From Acinetobacter rudis (GTDB taxonomy: Bacteria > Pseudomonadota > Gammaproteobacteria > Pseudomonadales > Moraxellaceae): 32,629 nucleotides of DNA. Below are positions 22,977 to 31,111 of this stretch, piece by piece (within the stretch, counting starts at the first letter, position 1; every line of letters starts with the position of its first letter). The notes under the pieces were generated by a model. It was given only the letters and a program-made list of their open reading frames with translations. It made no database searches and was not told the origin of the DNA. The DNA is taken from the NCBI RefSeq assembly GCF_000829675.1, contig NZ_BBRX01000045.1, forward strand, positions 1 to 32,629. Reading direction: 5' to 3'. The position numbers and the translations under genes are program-made.

Positions 22977-23264
22977 GTGATTGAATTTAAAGATCAGCAA
23001 TGTCATGTTTCTGGTGAAATTAACTTTGAAAATGCCCAACAAATATATTTGGCGGGTTTAGCCATCATCGAAAAGCAACAAAGCTTTCCTTTGACCGTAA
23101 ATTTAGCAGAGTTGAAATCGGCGAATACCATTGCGCTGGCTGTATTGGTGCGTTGGTTGCGTCAAACACCAGAGGCAAATGGTCTTATTTTTAGTGCTGT
23201 ACCAGAAAAAATGTTGAAAATCATTCAAGCAAGTCATTTAACAGATCATCTACGGATGGTCTGA
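22977..23264 (+). CDS. mlaB: MlaB, STAS-domain subunit of the Mla transporter
   Basis: A 95-residue STAS-domain protein that binds MlaF and supports its stability and activity on the cytoplasmic side. The fold is visible as the early strand QQCHVSGEINFENAQQIY and the central LAELKSANTIALAVLVRWL. T51 in ANTIALAVL matches the functionally important Thr of E. coli MlaB (VDTAGLALL), while the preceding Asp is Asn (N50) here. The start is GTG at 22977, with TAGG about seven bases upstream; no ATG is available near it. It lies 24 bases after mlaC and closes the operon. No clear intrinsic terminator follows, only a weak ACAGT/ACTGT stem at about 23283-23298. Confidence 0.92.
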   Translation: MIEFKDQQCHVSGEINFENAQQIYLAGLAIIEKQQSFPLTVNLAELKSANTIALAVLVRWLRQTPEANGLIFSAVPEKMLKIIQASHLTDHLRMV

Positions 23265-23311
23265 TGGCCCAATCGATCTGTCACAGTTTAGACACTGTCG
23301 GCAGGTCGTTT

Positions 23312-23328
23312 ATTGATCGTTTATCAAT
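23312..23328. promoter_or_regulatory. Dyad ATTGAT-N5-ATCAAT
   Basis: A perfect 6-bp inverted repeat with a five-base centre (CGTTT). It resembles a regulator half-site pair and, except for its five-base centre, an FNR/ANR box (TTGAT-N4-ATCAA). It is 258 bases upstream of the craA ATG. Confidence 0.3.
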
Positions 23329-23469
23329 TTTCAATTTTACAATAAAAAAATACTGGCGTATTAAAGTGGGCATTGTTAGAATGCGGCACTAGTCAAAACA
23401 ATCGTTTTGTTCAAAAATATCTCCTTTCTGTTTTAGCTCTAAACACCTTGTGAACGCGGTGTATACAAT

Positions 23470-23491
23470 CGTCGTTAAACGGCGTATTTTT
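23470..23491 (+). terminator. Short terminator-like hairpin in the craA leader
   Basis: CGTCG-TTAAA-CGGCG with one T-G wobble, then TA and TTTTT. It follows the ACACC/GGTGT hairpin closely. It may end read-through from the mla operon or act as an attenuator of craA. Confidence 0.4.
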
Positions 23492-23585
23492 CATTCAATT
23501 TCTACCCACATCTACAATCGATACCTACATGCTCGATCTCACAAGGATTTGGTTTAATGTATTGATTTATAATGAGAAATATATA

Positions 23586-24815
23586 ATGCAGAATGCTTCT
23601 ACTGTGAGCTTGAGTCGTGCCACGCTGATGTTTCCATTGGCCTTGGTTTTATTCGAATTTTCAGTATACATTGGCAACGATTTGATTCAGCCAGCGATGT
23701 TGGCAATCACTCGAGACTTTGGTGTAAGTAGTGCTTGGGCACCTTCTTCAATGTCCTTTTACCTATTGGGTGGGGCATGTGTAGCCTGGTTGTTGGGACC
23801 GCTTTCCGATCGTCTAGGACGTAAACCTGTTTTGTTGACAGGCGTACTGTTTTTCGTTGTCTGTTGTTTATTGATTTTGTTGACTCAAGACATTTATCAA
23901 TTTTTAATACTCCGCTTTTTACAAGGGATTGGCTTAACTGTGATCTCGGCTGTGGGCTATGCAGCTATTCAAGAGATTTTTGCAGAGCGTGATGCTATTA
24001 AAGTTATGTCTTTGATGGCAAATATTTCTTTATTGGCCCCACTACTTGGCCCTGTGGTCGGTGCTGCCATGATTGATCATATTTCTTGGCACTGGGGATT
24101 TATTGGCATTGCATTCTTGGCTTTTCTAAGCTGGTTTGGTTTGAAATATAAAATGCCTGATGCACCAAAGCCACAGATAAAACGTTCATTACGCTATGTC
24201 TTTAAAGACTTTGCTCAAGTGTATCGTAATCGTCGTTTCTTAGCCTTGGCTTTTGCTTTACCTATGCTTAGCATGCCATTGATGCTTTGGATTGCTTTAT
24301 CTCCGATTATGATGGTCGAAGAGTTGGGTATGAGTAGCTTTGAATATGGCTTAGCACAGTTCCCAATTTTAGGTGCTTTGATTTTAGGTAACGTGGTTCT
24401 TATTAAAGTTATCGATAAATATGCACTGGGTAAGACCGTCATGATTGGTGTGCCAATCATGTTATTGGGGGCTGTGGTTTTAGTGTTAGGCACGCTTTGG
24501 AGTGAATACTTCATGTGGAGCTTGATTATTGGGATGAGTCTGATTAGTTTTGGTGAGGGGATTAGTTTCTCTGTGATGTATCGTTTTGCCTTAATGTCTT
24601 CAGATATCTCTAAAGGTACAGTGGCAGCAGCAGTCTCTATGTTACTGATGTTCTCATTCTTCTTTATTTTAGAAGCAGCACGAGTACTGTACATAGAGTT
24701 CCATGTGATGGCTTATAGCTTGTGTTGTTTATTGTTGATTGTGCTGTGGTTTAGTTTCCCACGTATAGCACTGAAAAAAGAAATGCGATTACGTGTTGAT
24801 AAAGGCATTTTCTAA
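23586..24815 (+). CDS. craA: CraA, MdfA-type MFS chloramphenicol efflux transporter
   Basis: A 409-residue, 12-segment major facilitator antiporter that exports chloramphenicol and other compounds using the proton gradient. It matches MdfA in VLFEFSVYIGNDLIQPAML, where E24 and D32 align with MdfA E26 and D34, and in LLGPLSDRLGRKPV (motif A), LRFLQGIGL and ALMANISLLAPLLGPVVGA (motif C-like). E324 in FGEGISF is another acidic residue predicted to lie in the membrane. It is the length I recall for A. baumannii CraA. The ATG at 23586 (MQNASTVSL) has GAG about nine bases upstream; an in-frame ATG at 23529 would add 19 residues but has no ribosome-binding site and lies in the presumed leader. It is convergent with the FUSC gene only 25 bases away, with no terminator between them. 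Confidence 0.93.
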   Translation: MQNASTVSLSRATLMFPLALVLFEFSVYIGNDLIQPAMLAITRDFGVSSAWAPSSMSFYLLGGACVAWLLGPLSDRLGRKPVLLTGVLFFVVCCLLILLTQDIYQFLILRFLQGIGLTVISAVGYAAIQEIFAERDAIKVMSLMANISLLAPLLGPVVGAAMIDHISWHWGFIGIAFLAFLSWFGLKYKMPDAPKPQIKRSLRYVFKDFAQVYRNRRFLALAFALPMLSMPLMLWIALSPIMMVEELGMSSFEYGLAQFPILGALILGNVVLIKVIDKYALGKTVMIGVPIMLLGAVVLVLGTLWSEYFMWSLIIGMSLISFGEGISFSVMYRFALMSSDISKGTVAAAVSMLLMFSFFFILEAARVLYIEFHVMAYSLCCLLLIVLWFSFPRIALKKEMRLRVDKGIF

Positions 24816-24840
24816 TTTCTGAGCAATTCAATCTTTAAGT

Positions 24841-26991
24841 TTAACGAATTTCAAGTGCTAAGAGTTGGTTCTTCAGTCGGACCAACTCTGGCAAAGTCTC
24901 TAGCAATAAACTCAGTTGCTTTAAAATTAAAACCAAATGATCAGCCTGATCGCTCTGAACACTTAGCTGTTCAATTTCTTGTAGCTTTTTTTGCAGCTCT
25001 AGCTCATCTAAATCTTGTTGTTGGATGAGTGTAAGATTCAAAATCTGTTGGCAGCTTTGCATGAGTCCAAGCAAGATCGGCTCATTGAGCTGTAAGCGAT
25101 GACTGCCTAGTGCTGAGATATAACTTAGTTGGCTATGACTATAAACCAAATAACGAAAAGCAGTTTGTACTAATTCAGCATCTGGATTCGGCTCTGTACT
25201 TAGACTCGAAATCATATTTGATAACTCAATCTGAGCATTATGTGCTGTACGACGTGAGTTTTGATATTGGATACTGTTATTTCGACCATTTTGGTACTGT
25301 TGAACCACAGCTGCAAAGTATTCCAAATTACTTTCTAAATTACGTTTGATATTGTTTGAAATGTTTCTAAAATTCCAATCGGGCCAGATAAAACTAACTG
25401 CAAACCAAGCAATAAAACAACCCAAGAGTGTATCAATCACGCGCGGTAGCATGATGCTATAACCTGCACCTTTTAAATTGAAAATCAGCATAACCATTAG
25501 GGTTGCCATTAAGGTCGCCATGGCATATTTTTTCGAACGTAAATAAAAGAAGGATACACCGAAGATAATCGTCAGCATTAATTGTCCTTCAACACTCGGT
25601 ACCAGATATAACAGCGGTACACCCAGTAGTACGCCTAAAATAGTGCCTAGGGTCCTGAGTTTTAAGCGACTTTTTGTTGCGAAATAGCTAATTTGGCAAA
25701 CAAACAAACTGGTGAGTAAGATCCAATATCCATGTTTTGCAAAGGGCAGTAATGAGAGCAATGAGCCTGCTGCAAAAACAAAGCCTATGCGGATAGCATG
25801 GCGAAATAAGGCAGATTGAGGGCTAAGATGTTGCTTTAACTTAAGCCATAGGTCAGTAAGGCTTTGAATATCGTCATCGAGTAAATTGATTTCTGCCAGT
25901 AAAGGATGAGTCGTATCTTCTATTGTTTGTGTCTGTTTATTGAGGCGATTCAGTTGTTCATGCAGGGTACTTAAGTTCTTTAAGATCAATTGTAGATTTT
26001 TGACTTCAACGTTGTTTGGGTGGGTATTAATCCAATCTTGTACTGAAAGTTGTAATTGTGCCAACGCATACTGGTGTTCTGGATCAGGACTATATTCTTG
26101 TTGTTGTAAAATCGATTGTGCTACACGATCACATGCCAATGCTAAGAATCGAACATTTTTTTGAATCCGAAAGATCAAATCGGTACGACTAAATTGTTGT
26201 TGGATCTGCTGATAATGTAAGTAGTTTGAAGTGGCTTGTTCGTGGATATCTTGGGCTAAAAAATAGTGTTCTAGCGATTCGATGGTTTTTTTATTGGCTC
26301 GGGAAGCTTTAAGTCGGGTCAGTAGGGTGCGTTTACTTAAATTTAAACTTTGTACTACTTGGTTATTTTGTAAAGATAAATCATAAAGTAGTTGTTCAAC
26401 TTTTGCTGAGTTGTCTGGATCAAACAATTCAGCCTTAATACGAAATAAGTGTGCCAATTGAAAAAAAGATTGGGCAAGATTGTCTTGGATCGCTTGAGTA
26501 GGTTTCAGCAAGTAAAAGATAATCGAACTTAGACCATAGTAAATCGCGCCGAGTACAAAGTAGCTAGGCTGCATGTACCATGCACTATATTCACCAAGGC
26601 CAAATAGTGTGTAGATCGAAAGTAAAATTGTTCCAAATGATATGGTCGCATAGCGCTGACCTAAGGCACCCATGAGTATGAGCAATATACTGGACAGCGT
26701 AAGATACAGGATAGAAAATAATTTATAGGGATAAAGTAGCTCTAAGATGCTACTTACAGTAAAAAATAAAATACAGACGTAAATCAAGTTACGCAGGCGA
26801 ATACTCAGTCGATCGTCAAAGTCAGTCAGTGCTGTTGCAATTGCGCCTAATGTAACGGGAATAATCAGTTGTTCATGGCCAAGAAACCACAGACCTAAGG
26901 TCGTTCCAGAGAGAACAATAAATATTTGTACGCAATAAACCCATAAAGAATTTGATAAAAGCTGTTGAAGCAAGGAGGGTTTGGGCTGCAT
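24841..26991 (-). CDS. YccS-like FUSC-family inner-membrane protein
   Basis: A 716-residue inner-membrane protein with two clusters of membrane segments, at about residues 15-165 and 400-530, each followed by a large cytoplasmic helical region. This is the arrangement of the YccS/YhfK branch of the FUSC (fusaric-acid resistance, aromatic-acid exporter-like) family, and the length is close to E. coli YccS. Features include the N-terminal WFLGHEQLIIPVTLGAIATALTDFDDR and the second-half HGYWILLTSLFVCQISYFATKSRLKLRTLGT, typical of FUSC domains. The transported substrate is unknown. The start MQPKPSLL at 26991 gives the family length. It lies downstream of sodC on the same strand after 140 bases and a strong hairpin, so it is probably a separate transcription unit. 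Confidence 0.9.
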   Translation of the reverse strand: MQPKPSLLQQLLSNSLWVYCVQIFIVLSGTTLGLWFLGHEQLIIPVTLGAIATALTDFDDRLSIRLRNLIYVCILFFTVSSILELLYPYKLFSILYLTLSSILLILMGALGQRYATISFGTILLSIYTLFGLGEYSAWYMQPSYFVLGAIYYGLSSIIFYLLKPTQAIQDNLAQSFFQLAHLFRIKAELFDPDNSAKVEQLLYDLSLQNNQVVQSLNLSKRTLLTRLKASRANKKTIESLEHYFLAQDIHEQATSNYLHYQQIQQQFSRTDLIFRIQKNVRFLALACDRVAQSILQQQEYSPDPEHQYALAQLQLSVQDWINTHPNNVEVKNLQLILKNLSTLHEQLNRLNKQTQTIEDTTHPLLAEINLLDDDIQSLTDLWLKLKQHLSPQSALFRHAIRIGFVFAAGSLLSLLPFAKHGYWILLTSLFVCQISYFATKSRLKLRTLGTILGVLLGVPLLYLVPSVEGQLMLTIIFGVSFFYLRSKKYAMATLMATLMVMLIFNLKGAGYSIMLPRVIDTLLGCFIAWFAVSFIWPDWNFRNISNNIKRNLESNLEYFAAVVQQYQNGRNNSIQYQNSRRTAHNAQIELSNMISSLSTEPNPDAELVQTAFRYLVYSHSQLSYISALGSHRLQLNEPILLGLMQSCQQILNLTLIQQQDLDELELQKKLQEIEQLSVQSDQADHLVLILKQLSLLLETLPELVRLKNQLLALEIR

Positions 26992-27086
26992 TGTTATCTA
27001 TGGATTACGTTATTTTTACTACAGCGTGCTATGAATATATTTTACAGTCAATCTTTTTATTGAACTTGTATGGGGCTAGTCATAGA

Positions 27087-27116
27087 GCTGTGGATATCTA
27101 AAGCAATATCCACAGC
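27087..27116. repeat. 11-bp perfect hairpin downstream of sodC
   Basis: GCTGTGGATAT (27087-27097) pairs with ATATCCACAGC (27106-27116) around CTAAAGCA. It begins 16 bases past the sodC stop on the minus strand. No T-run follows, so it is a stable 3'-end structure or an inefficient terminator. Confidence 0.6.
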
Positions 27117-27131
27117 CAAAGGTGCAGTTAA

Positions 27132-27704
27132 TTAGTTGATAACACCGCATGCGATTCGAGCACCACCACCGCCAAGAGGTTCAGGGTGGTCAGAGTGATT
27201 GTCACCACCTGCATGAACCATAAGGGCTAGCCCTTGAACATCGGCCAATTTAAGACGAGGTGCATAGACTGTCGTATTACTTTGTCCATTTGCATCGACA
27301 TTAAGTGGTGGTAGATCACCAAGGTGACCTGTTTTTTCATCACCATGTGCAACTTTAAGTGGGTTGAAATGTCCACCTGCCGCTTGTGCTGCAATCATTT
27401 TTCCATCTTTTTCTGCTGCTGCACATGATCCGAATTCATGAATATGAAAACCATGTACACCTGCTGGAATTTGCGCTAACTGAGTATCGATTTTAAGACC
27501 CTGTGCGCTGTCACTTAAGTAAACAGTACCGATGGCCTGTTGAATACCTTGAGCAGAAACTTGATTAATTGTAATTGCTTGACGCTGCGTAGAAGTTGAA
27601 TCTTCAGATTTGATGAGATTGCTGCTACAACCCGCTGCAAGTGCAAGCAGGGCTATAGTTGTAGGCAACTTCGCAGTTTTGAATACAGATGATAATTTCA
27701 TCAT
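27132..27704 (-). CDS. sodC: Cu/Zn superoxide dismutase, periplasmic lipoprotein
   Basis: This 190-residue enzyme dismutates superoxide in the cell envelope. Its N-terminus is a lipoprotein signal ending in LALAAGC, so C26 should be acylated. All metal ligands are present: H87 and H89 (HGFHIHE), H112 (GGHFNP), H120, H127 and D130 (GHLGDLP), and H164 (MVHAGGDN). C94 and C186 form the expected disulfide (FGSC, ARIACG). The insert between H89 and H112 and the pattern overall are those of bacterial SodC. The start at 27704 (MMKLSS) has AGGGA about nine bases upstream. It is monocistronic or loosely linked to its minus-strand neighbours. Confidence 0.96.
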   Translation of the reverse strand: MMKLSSVFKTAKLPTTIALLALAAGCSSNLIKSEDSTSTQRQAITINQVSAQGIQQAIGTVYLSDSAQGLKIDTQLAQIPAGVHGFHIHEFGSCAAAEKDGKMIAAQAAGGHFNPLKVAHGDEKTGHLGDLPPLNVDANGQSNTTVYAPRLKLADVQGLALMVHAGGDNHSDHPEPLGGGGARIACGVIN

Positions 27705-27768
27705 GTTTTATTTCCCTTTTCTAAAGTTACCTGTCCAATACTAGGCGTTTTTAATGCAAAGGGCTTGA

Positions 27769-28896
27769 TTATTTATGACAATTTTCGTGATCAAGTTGTT
27801 GTGAACTGACCTCTTCTACTTGCAGTTCTTCACTTTCGTGCAGCCACTCACGCCATATTGCCAATAAAATAGCTAAGATCACTGGACCGATAAATAAGCC
27901 AACGAGACCAAAACTACTGATGCCTCCAAGTACACCAAACATAATTAACAAGAACGGAATTTGAGTTGCACCGGAGATAACCAACGGACGGATGACATTA
28001 TCAGATGTACTTACAATACACACGCCCCATACTAAAACGCCAGCAGCTTCAATCATTTGGCCTTGTGATACTAACCACAATGAAACAGCGCCATAGGCGA
28101 CAGGTGTACCAAAAGGAATCAGCGCAAAGAAGAAGGTGACAATCGTCAATAACATTGGGTTCGGTACACCCGCAACAAAGTAACTGAGACCCGCTAAAAT
28201 CGCTTGAGCAACTGCAGTTAGGCCAATACCGTATACGACTGCACGTGTGGTTTCTGAAATCGTGTCAAGATAATGATGAATACGTGGTCCAATAATATTT
28301 TCAAGCGCAGCACTGACTTGTTGCAAAATAGTTCGACCATCACGATAGAAAAAGAATAGAGTAAAAATCACAAAACCGAGTTTGATTAAGTTTTTACTGA
28401 TTTCTCCAATCACGATTTTACCGTAGCTCAGATGACCTTGAATCCATGTATTAATGGTTTGTGTGAGGGCGGCAGGATTAGCATTAATCTCATGAATACT
28501 TTCATTGATGATGGGGCCAATAATCGGCAACTGTGCGACAAAAGATGGCAATTGGAAGTTGCCAGAAGACAGCTGGTTATGTAAGTCGAGATATAGATTG
28601 CGTCCCTCAAGTTGCAGTATAAAAACGGCAAAGGTGAGGGGAATACCAATCACTAAGATGACCAAGCTGATCATGAGTGTTGCGCTCAGATTGACACGAT
28701 GTTCACCACAACGTTTTTGAATATATTTATAAATCGGCCAAGTCATATAGGCGATGATACTGGCCCAAAGTACAGGGACAATAAAGTACTTGACTACATC
28801 AAAGCCTAAATAAAGGAGCGTAAAACATAGACCAAAGAATAAAATTCGTTTTAAAGTAGGTATTTCGTACACTCGAGTCTCTTTAATTTGAGTCAT
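27769..28896 (-). CDS. AI-2E-family (PerM/YdiK-like) transporter
   Basis: A 375-residue inner-membrane protein with about eight membrane segments and a helical periplasmic/loop region around residues 60-160. It belongs to the AI-2E transporter (UPF0118) family, whose members are variously linked to quorum-signal export, Na+/H+ exchange or unknown cargo. Family signatures include VLWASIIAYMTWPIYKYI near the N-terminus and FGTPVAYGAVSLWL and GGISSFGLVGLFIGPVILAI in the C-terminal half. The start MTQIKETRV at 28896 looks sound. The C-terminus is short, acidic and His-containing. It lies between sodC and the ParA-like gene on the same strand with gaps of 64 and 87 bases, so a loose operon is possible. 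The substrate is not inferable. Confidence 0.9.
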   Translation of the reverse strand: MTQIKETRVYEIPTLKRILFFGLCFTLLYLGFDVVKYFIVPVLWASIIAYMTWPIYKYIQKRCGEHRVNLSATLMISLVILVIGIPLTFAVFILQLEGRNLYLDLHNQLSSGNFQLPSFVAQLPIIGPIINESIHEINANPAALTQTINTWIQGHLSYGKIVIGEISKNLIKLGFVIFTLFFFYRDGRTILQQVSAALENIIGPRIHHYLDTISETTRAVVYGIGLTAVAQAILAGLSYFVAGVPNPMLLTIVTFFFALIPFGTPVAYGAVSLWLVSQGQMIEAAGVLVWGVCIVSTSDNVIRPLVISGATQIPFLLIMFGVLGGISSFGLVGLFIGPVILAILLAIWREWLHESEELQVEEVSSQQLDHENCHK

Positions 28897-28983
28897 CTGT
28901 TAATTTAAGCAGATAGTGTAAACTCACCTGCAAATATTTTTGATTGAATGTTGTAAGCCTAAGATATAGCCATAATTTGTGAA

Positions 28984-29628
28984 TTAAAACCAGTCAGTAG
29001 GATCGTCGATTAAAACATCCAAAAGTGGCTGCCATTGTTGTTGAATCGCTAAAATATTCTTTTGATTTCGATCGAAAATAGTTAAACCCTGCATAGCCAA
29101 TTGGCTATAGATACTGCGTTCAGAGATCCAAGCAGTGGGTTGCTGCTCAATTTTTTCAAAAAAATCTTGAATATTTTTAGAGCTAGAACTGTTGGCTTTG
29201 ACACGATTCGCAATGAGGTGAATTTCAACTTTACCCTTACGAATACGTTTTATATCTTGAATATGCTTGAGAAAACGTCGTGTACTATCGATATCAAAAA
29301 ATGAAGGTTGCAGTGGTGTCACGATCGCATGACATTCACTGATGAGTTGTTCTGCATGTTCACCGCTTAATGCACCAGGGGCATCAATGATCAAATAATC
29401 TAATTTTTTCGGTGCATCACCGATAGATTTTTCATTGCGCCAATCTAGACTTAAAATGGTCGGGCTTTGTTCACCACGTTGTTTTAACCAATGTAGGGCA
29501 GATTTTTGATTATCAGCATCGGCTAAAGCAACTTTATAATTTTTATGCGCCAGTGCAGAAGCGAGCGTGATCGCGGTTAAGGTCTTACCACAGCCACCTT
29601 TTTGATTTGCAATTAGTATCGTTTTCAT
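28984..29628 (-). CDS. ParA/MinD-type ATPase without a ParB partner
   Basis: A 214-residue deviant-Walker ATPase. The P-loop KGGCGKT spans residues 10-16 with both signature lysines (K10 and K15); Walker A' is ADADNQ (36-41) and Walker B LIIDAPG (79-85) with D82. These proteins switch between monomer and dimer to position plasmids, chromosomes or protein complexes. It is shorter than a chromosomal ParA with a DNA-binding N-terminus and has no neighbouring parB or par site, so it is an orphan of the VirC1/McdA/ParA-like type. It is divergent from the Holliday-junction-resolvase-related gene, sharing a 134-base control region. The start at 29628 is the obvious one (MKTILIANQKGG). Confidence 0.87.
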   Translation of the reverse strand: MKTILIANQKGGCGKTLTAITLASALAHKNYKVALADADNQKSALHWLKQRGEQSPTILSLDWRNEKSIGDAPKKLDYLIIDAPGALSGEHAEQLISECHAIVTPLQPSFFDIDSTRRFLKHIQDIKRIRKGKVEIHLIANRVKANSSSSKNIQDFFEKIEQQPTAWISERSIYSQLAMQGLTIFDRNQKNILAIQQQWQPLLDVLIDDPTDWF

Positions 29629-29690
29629 ATTATTACGTTGAATGAGGTCTAGTGAACTTTGTTATTAGCTTACATCATTTTAATGCTGAA

Positions 29691-29718
29691 TTGATGTGAT
29701 CTAAATAAAGTTTATATG
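29691..29718 (+). promoter_or_regulatory. Possible promoter of the resolvase-related gene
   Basis: TTGATG (29691-29696) and TATATG (29713-29718) are spaced by 16 bases. The start would be near 29725, about 38 bases before the ATG. Matches to consensus are only fair. Confidence 0.3.
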
Positions 29719-29762
29719 CTGTGTTATTGAGATAAAGTGATTGAAAACTTAAAGGAAAAAAG

Positions 29763-30230
29763 ATGTCTATTGGGGCCGCCATATTGATTGGGATTGTACT
29801 AGGTGCATTACTGACATTTTTGCTGATGTCTTCTAGTCGTAACTCAAGAATTAAAGCTGAATATGAAAGATATATTGCAGAATTAGAATTAGAGCATCAG
29901 CAGCAATTAGTTAAGGCAAGGCGTAGCAGTGTGAACACCAGCCGAGCTGTGTTGAAAGGTAAAATGGCTGAACAATTTGCACCCTTATTACCTGAGTTTC
30001 AATATTTACCCAGTGATGCCAAATTTTTAGGCGATCCTGTCGATTATATTATTTTTGATGGTTACAGTGATTTCCGTGATGGTGATGGCCGTGCAGAGGA
30101 TATTGATGTCATTTTTATTGATATTAAAAGTGGTGGTGCTCGTTTAAGCAAAGGTCAGCAAGCAATTGCCGAGGCAATTGCACAGGGACGCGTTCGCTTT
30201 GAGACATTAAGGATTAATTTTGAGGACTAA
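29763..30230 (+). CDS. Membrane-anchored Holliday-junction-resolvase-related nuclease-fold protein
   Basis: A 155-residue protein with an N-terminal transmembrane helix (residues about 4-23), a charged coiled segment (26-60) and a C-terminal domain of the Endonuc_Holl family (Holliday junction resolvase-related, PD-(D/E)xK fold). The presumed active-site pattern is E70 in GKMAEQ, D91/D94 in GDPVDYIIFDG, and D120-x-K122 in FIDIKSGG. Then comes GQQAIAEAIAQGRVRFETLRI, a strongly conserved ending. Whether these membrane-tethered members cut DNA is unknown. AAAGGA lies just upstream of the ATG at 29763. It is divergent from the orphan ParA-like ATPase. Confidence 0.85.
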   Translation: MSIGAAILIGIVLGALLTFLLMSSSRNSRIKAEYERYIAELELEHQQQLVKARRSSVNTSRAVLKGKMAEQFAPLLPEFQYLPSDAKFLGDPVDYIIFDGYSDFRDGDGRAEDIDVIFIDIKSGGARLSKGQQAIAEAIAQGRVRFETLRINFED

Positions 30231-30465
30231 GATTAAGAAACGGGTCAACAACAATGCTTTGAGCTATTTAAAATTATTGAAATAAAGCGAGTGACAAATT
30301 TATGACAGAGTGCAGTATAAATTTTGGTTAGCATCGTGATTGTAGCCGTTGAGTATTTTGCCTCTATAAACAGAGTGCTAGATATTAATAGAAGGCGTAA
30401 GATGACCAATATTGATTCAGCAGTGTGATGTGAGGCATGCACTGTTGATGATCAGGGGATGCAAC

Positions 30466-31035
30466 ATGATATTCACTAAGATCAAACGTGCCATGGCAAT
30501 AACAGTATTGCTATGTAGTAGTTGGCAAGTACAGGCGGCATCAAGCGCTTATAATATTGCCAATGGGTTACCACCAGTACTTGAGTCGCAGCAGATTTCG
30601 GTGCTTGAGCCTTTTGAGGGTCAATTTCGTATCTTAGGTTCTAAAGAATATAGCCATGATGAACAGGCGAAGTTCTCCCCAATTGATTTTGCAGTCACAC
30701 GCGGCATGTTTACCGAACCAGATATTGCACGTCAAATTTCGATTAATCAATATGATCGTTATTTAAATTGGAAAATGCCTCGACCACCCATTCACCCAAG
30801 ACTGGCAACACAATTAGTCAGTAATATGCATATTATTCCTGCGAATCCAGAAGTTGCACAGCAAATTAAACAAGTTAAACGTGGTGATCTTGTTCGTTTA
30901 GAGGGAGACCTCGTTCAAATCAATGATCGTGACTTGGTGTGGAAGTCTGCATTAGATTGGAACGGTGTGGGTGACGGTGCTTGTCGGTTGATTCGTGTGG
31001 ATTCAATAAAGTGGATTGAACATCAAAATATTTGA
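30466..31035 (+). CDS. Secreted conserved hypothetical protein (SNMH-IPA family)
   Basis: A 189-residue protein with a cleavable signal peptide (MIFTKIKRAMAITVLLCSSW, cleavage expected after QAA or VQA near residue 25). The mature part contains FSPIDFAVTRGMF, ISINQYDRYLNW, SNMHIIPANPEVAQQIK, GDLVRLEGDLVQI and a final WNGVGDGACRLIRV. I recall the same ordered motifs in uncharacterised proteins of other proteobacteria, but I know no assigned function. The lone Cys in GDGAC is part of that pattern. The ATG at 30466 has AGGGGA seven bases upstream; the frame is open further upstream to 30412, but that stretch has no signal-peptide character. It is the last gene before a hairpin at 31067. Confidence 0.82.
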   Translation: MIFTKIKRAMAITVLLCSSWQVQAASSAYNIANGLPPVLESQQISVLEPFEGQFRILGSKEYSHDEQAKFSPIDFAVTRGMFTEPDIARQISINQYDRYLNWKMPRPPIHPRLATQLVSNMHIIPANPEVAQQIKQVKRGDLVRLEGDLVQINDRDLVWKSALDWNGVGDGACRLIRVDSIKWIEHQNI

Positions 31036-31066
31036 TTGCATTTTTATTGATTGAGATTGATCTAAT

Positions 31067-31093
31067 TTGGCCTTTCTGAAAAAGAAAGGCCAA
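31067..31093. terminator. Hairpin between convergent genes
   Basis: TTGGCCTTTC (31067-31076) and GAAAGGCCAA (31084-31093) form a perfect 10-bp stem. No strong T-run follows on either strand, but its position between two converging genes suggests a terminator. Confidence 0.6.
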
Positions 31094-31111
31094 TTGAAAT
31101 CTAGGGCTAGA

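Larger units (their letters stand above)
23265..23585. other. Intergenic region between mlaB and craA, possible craA leader
   Basis: This 321-base stretch holds the ATTGAT/ATCAAT dyad (23312-23328), an ACACC/GGTGT hairpin near 23448-23463 and a short GC stem with a T-run (23470-23491). A TATAAT at 23568-23573 is too close to the craA ATG for a normal leader. No gene is visible. Confidence 0.5.
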
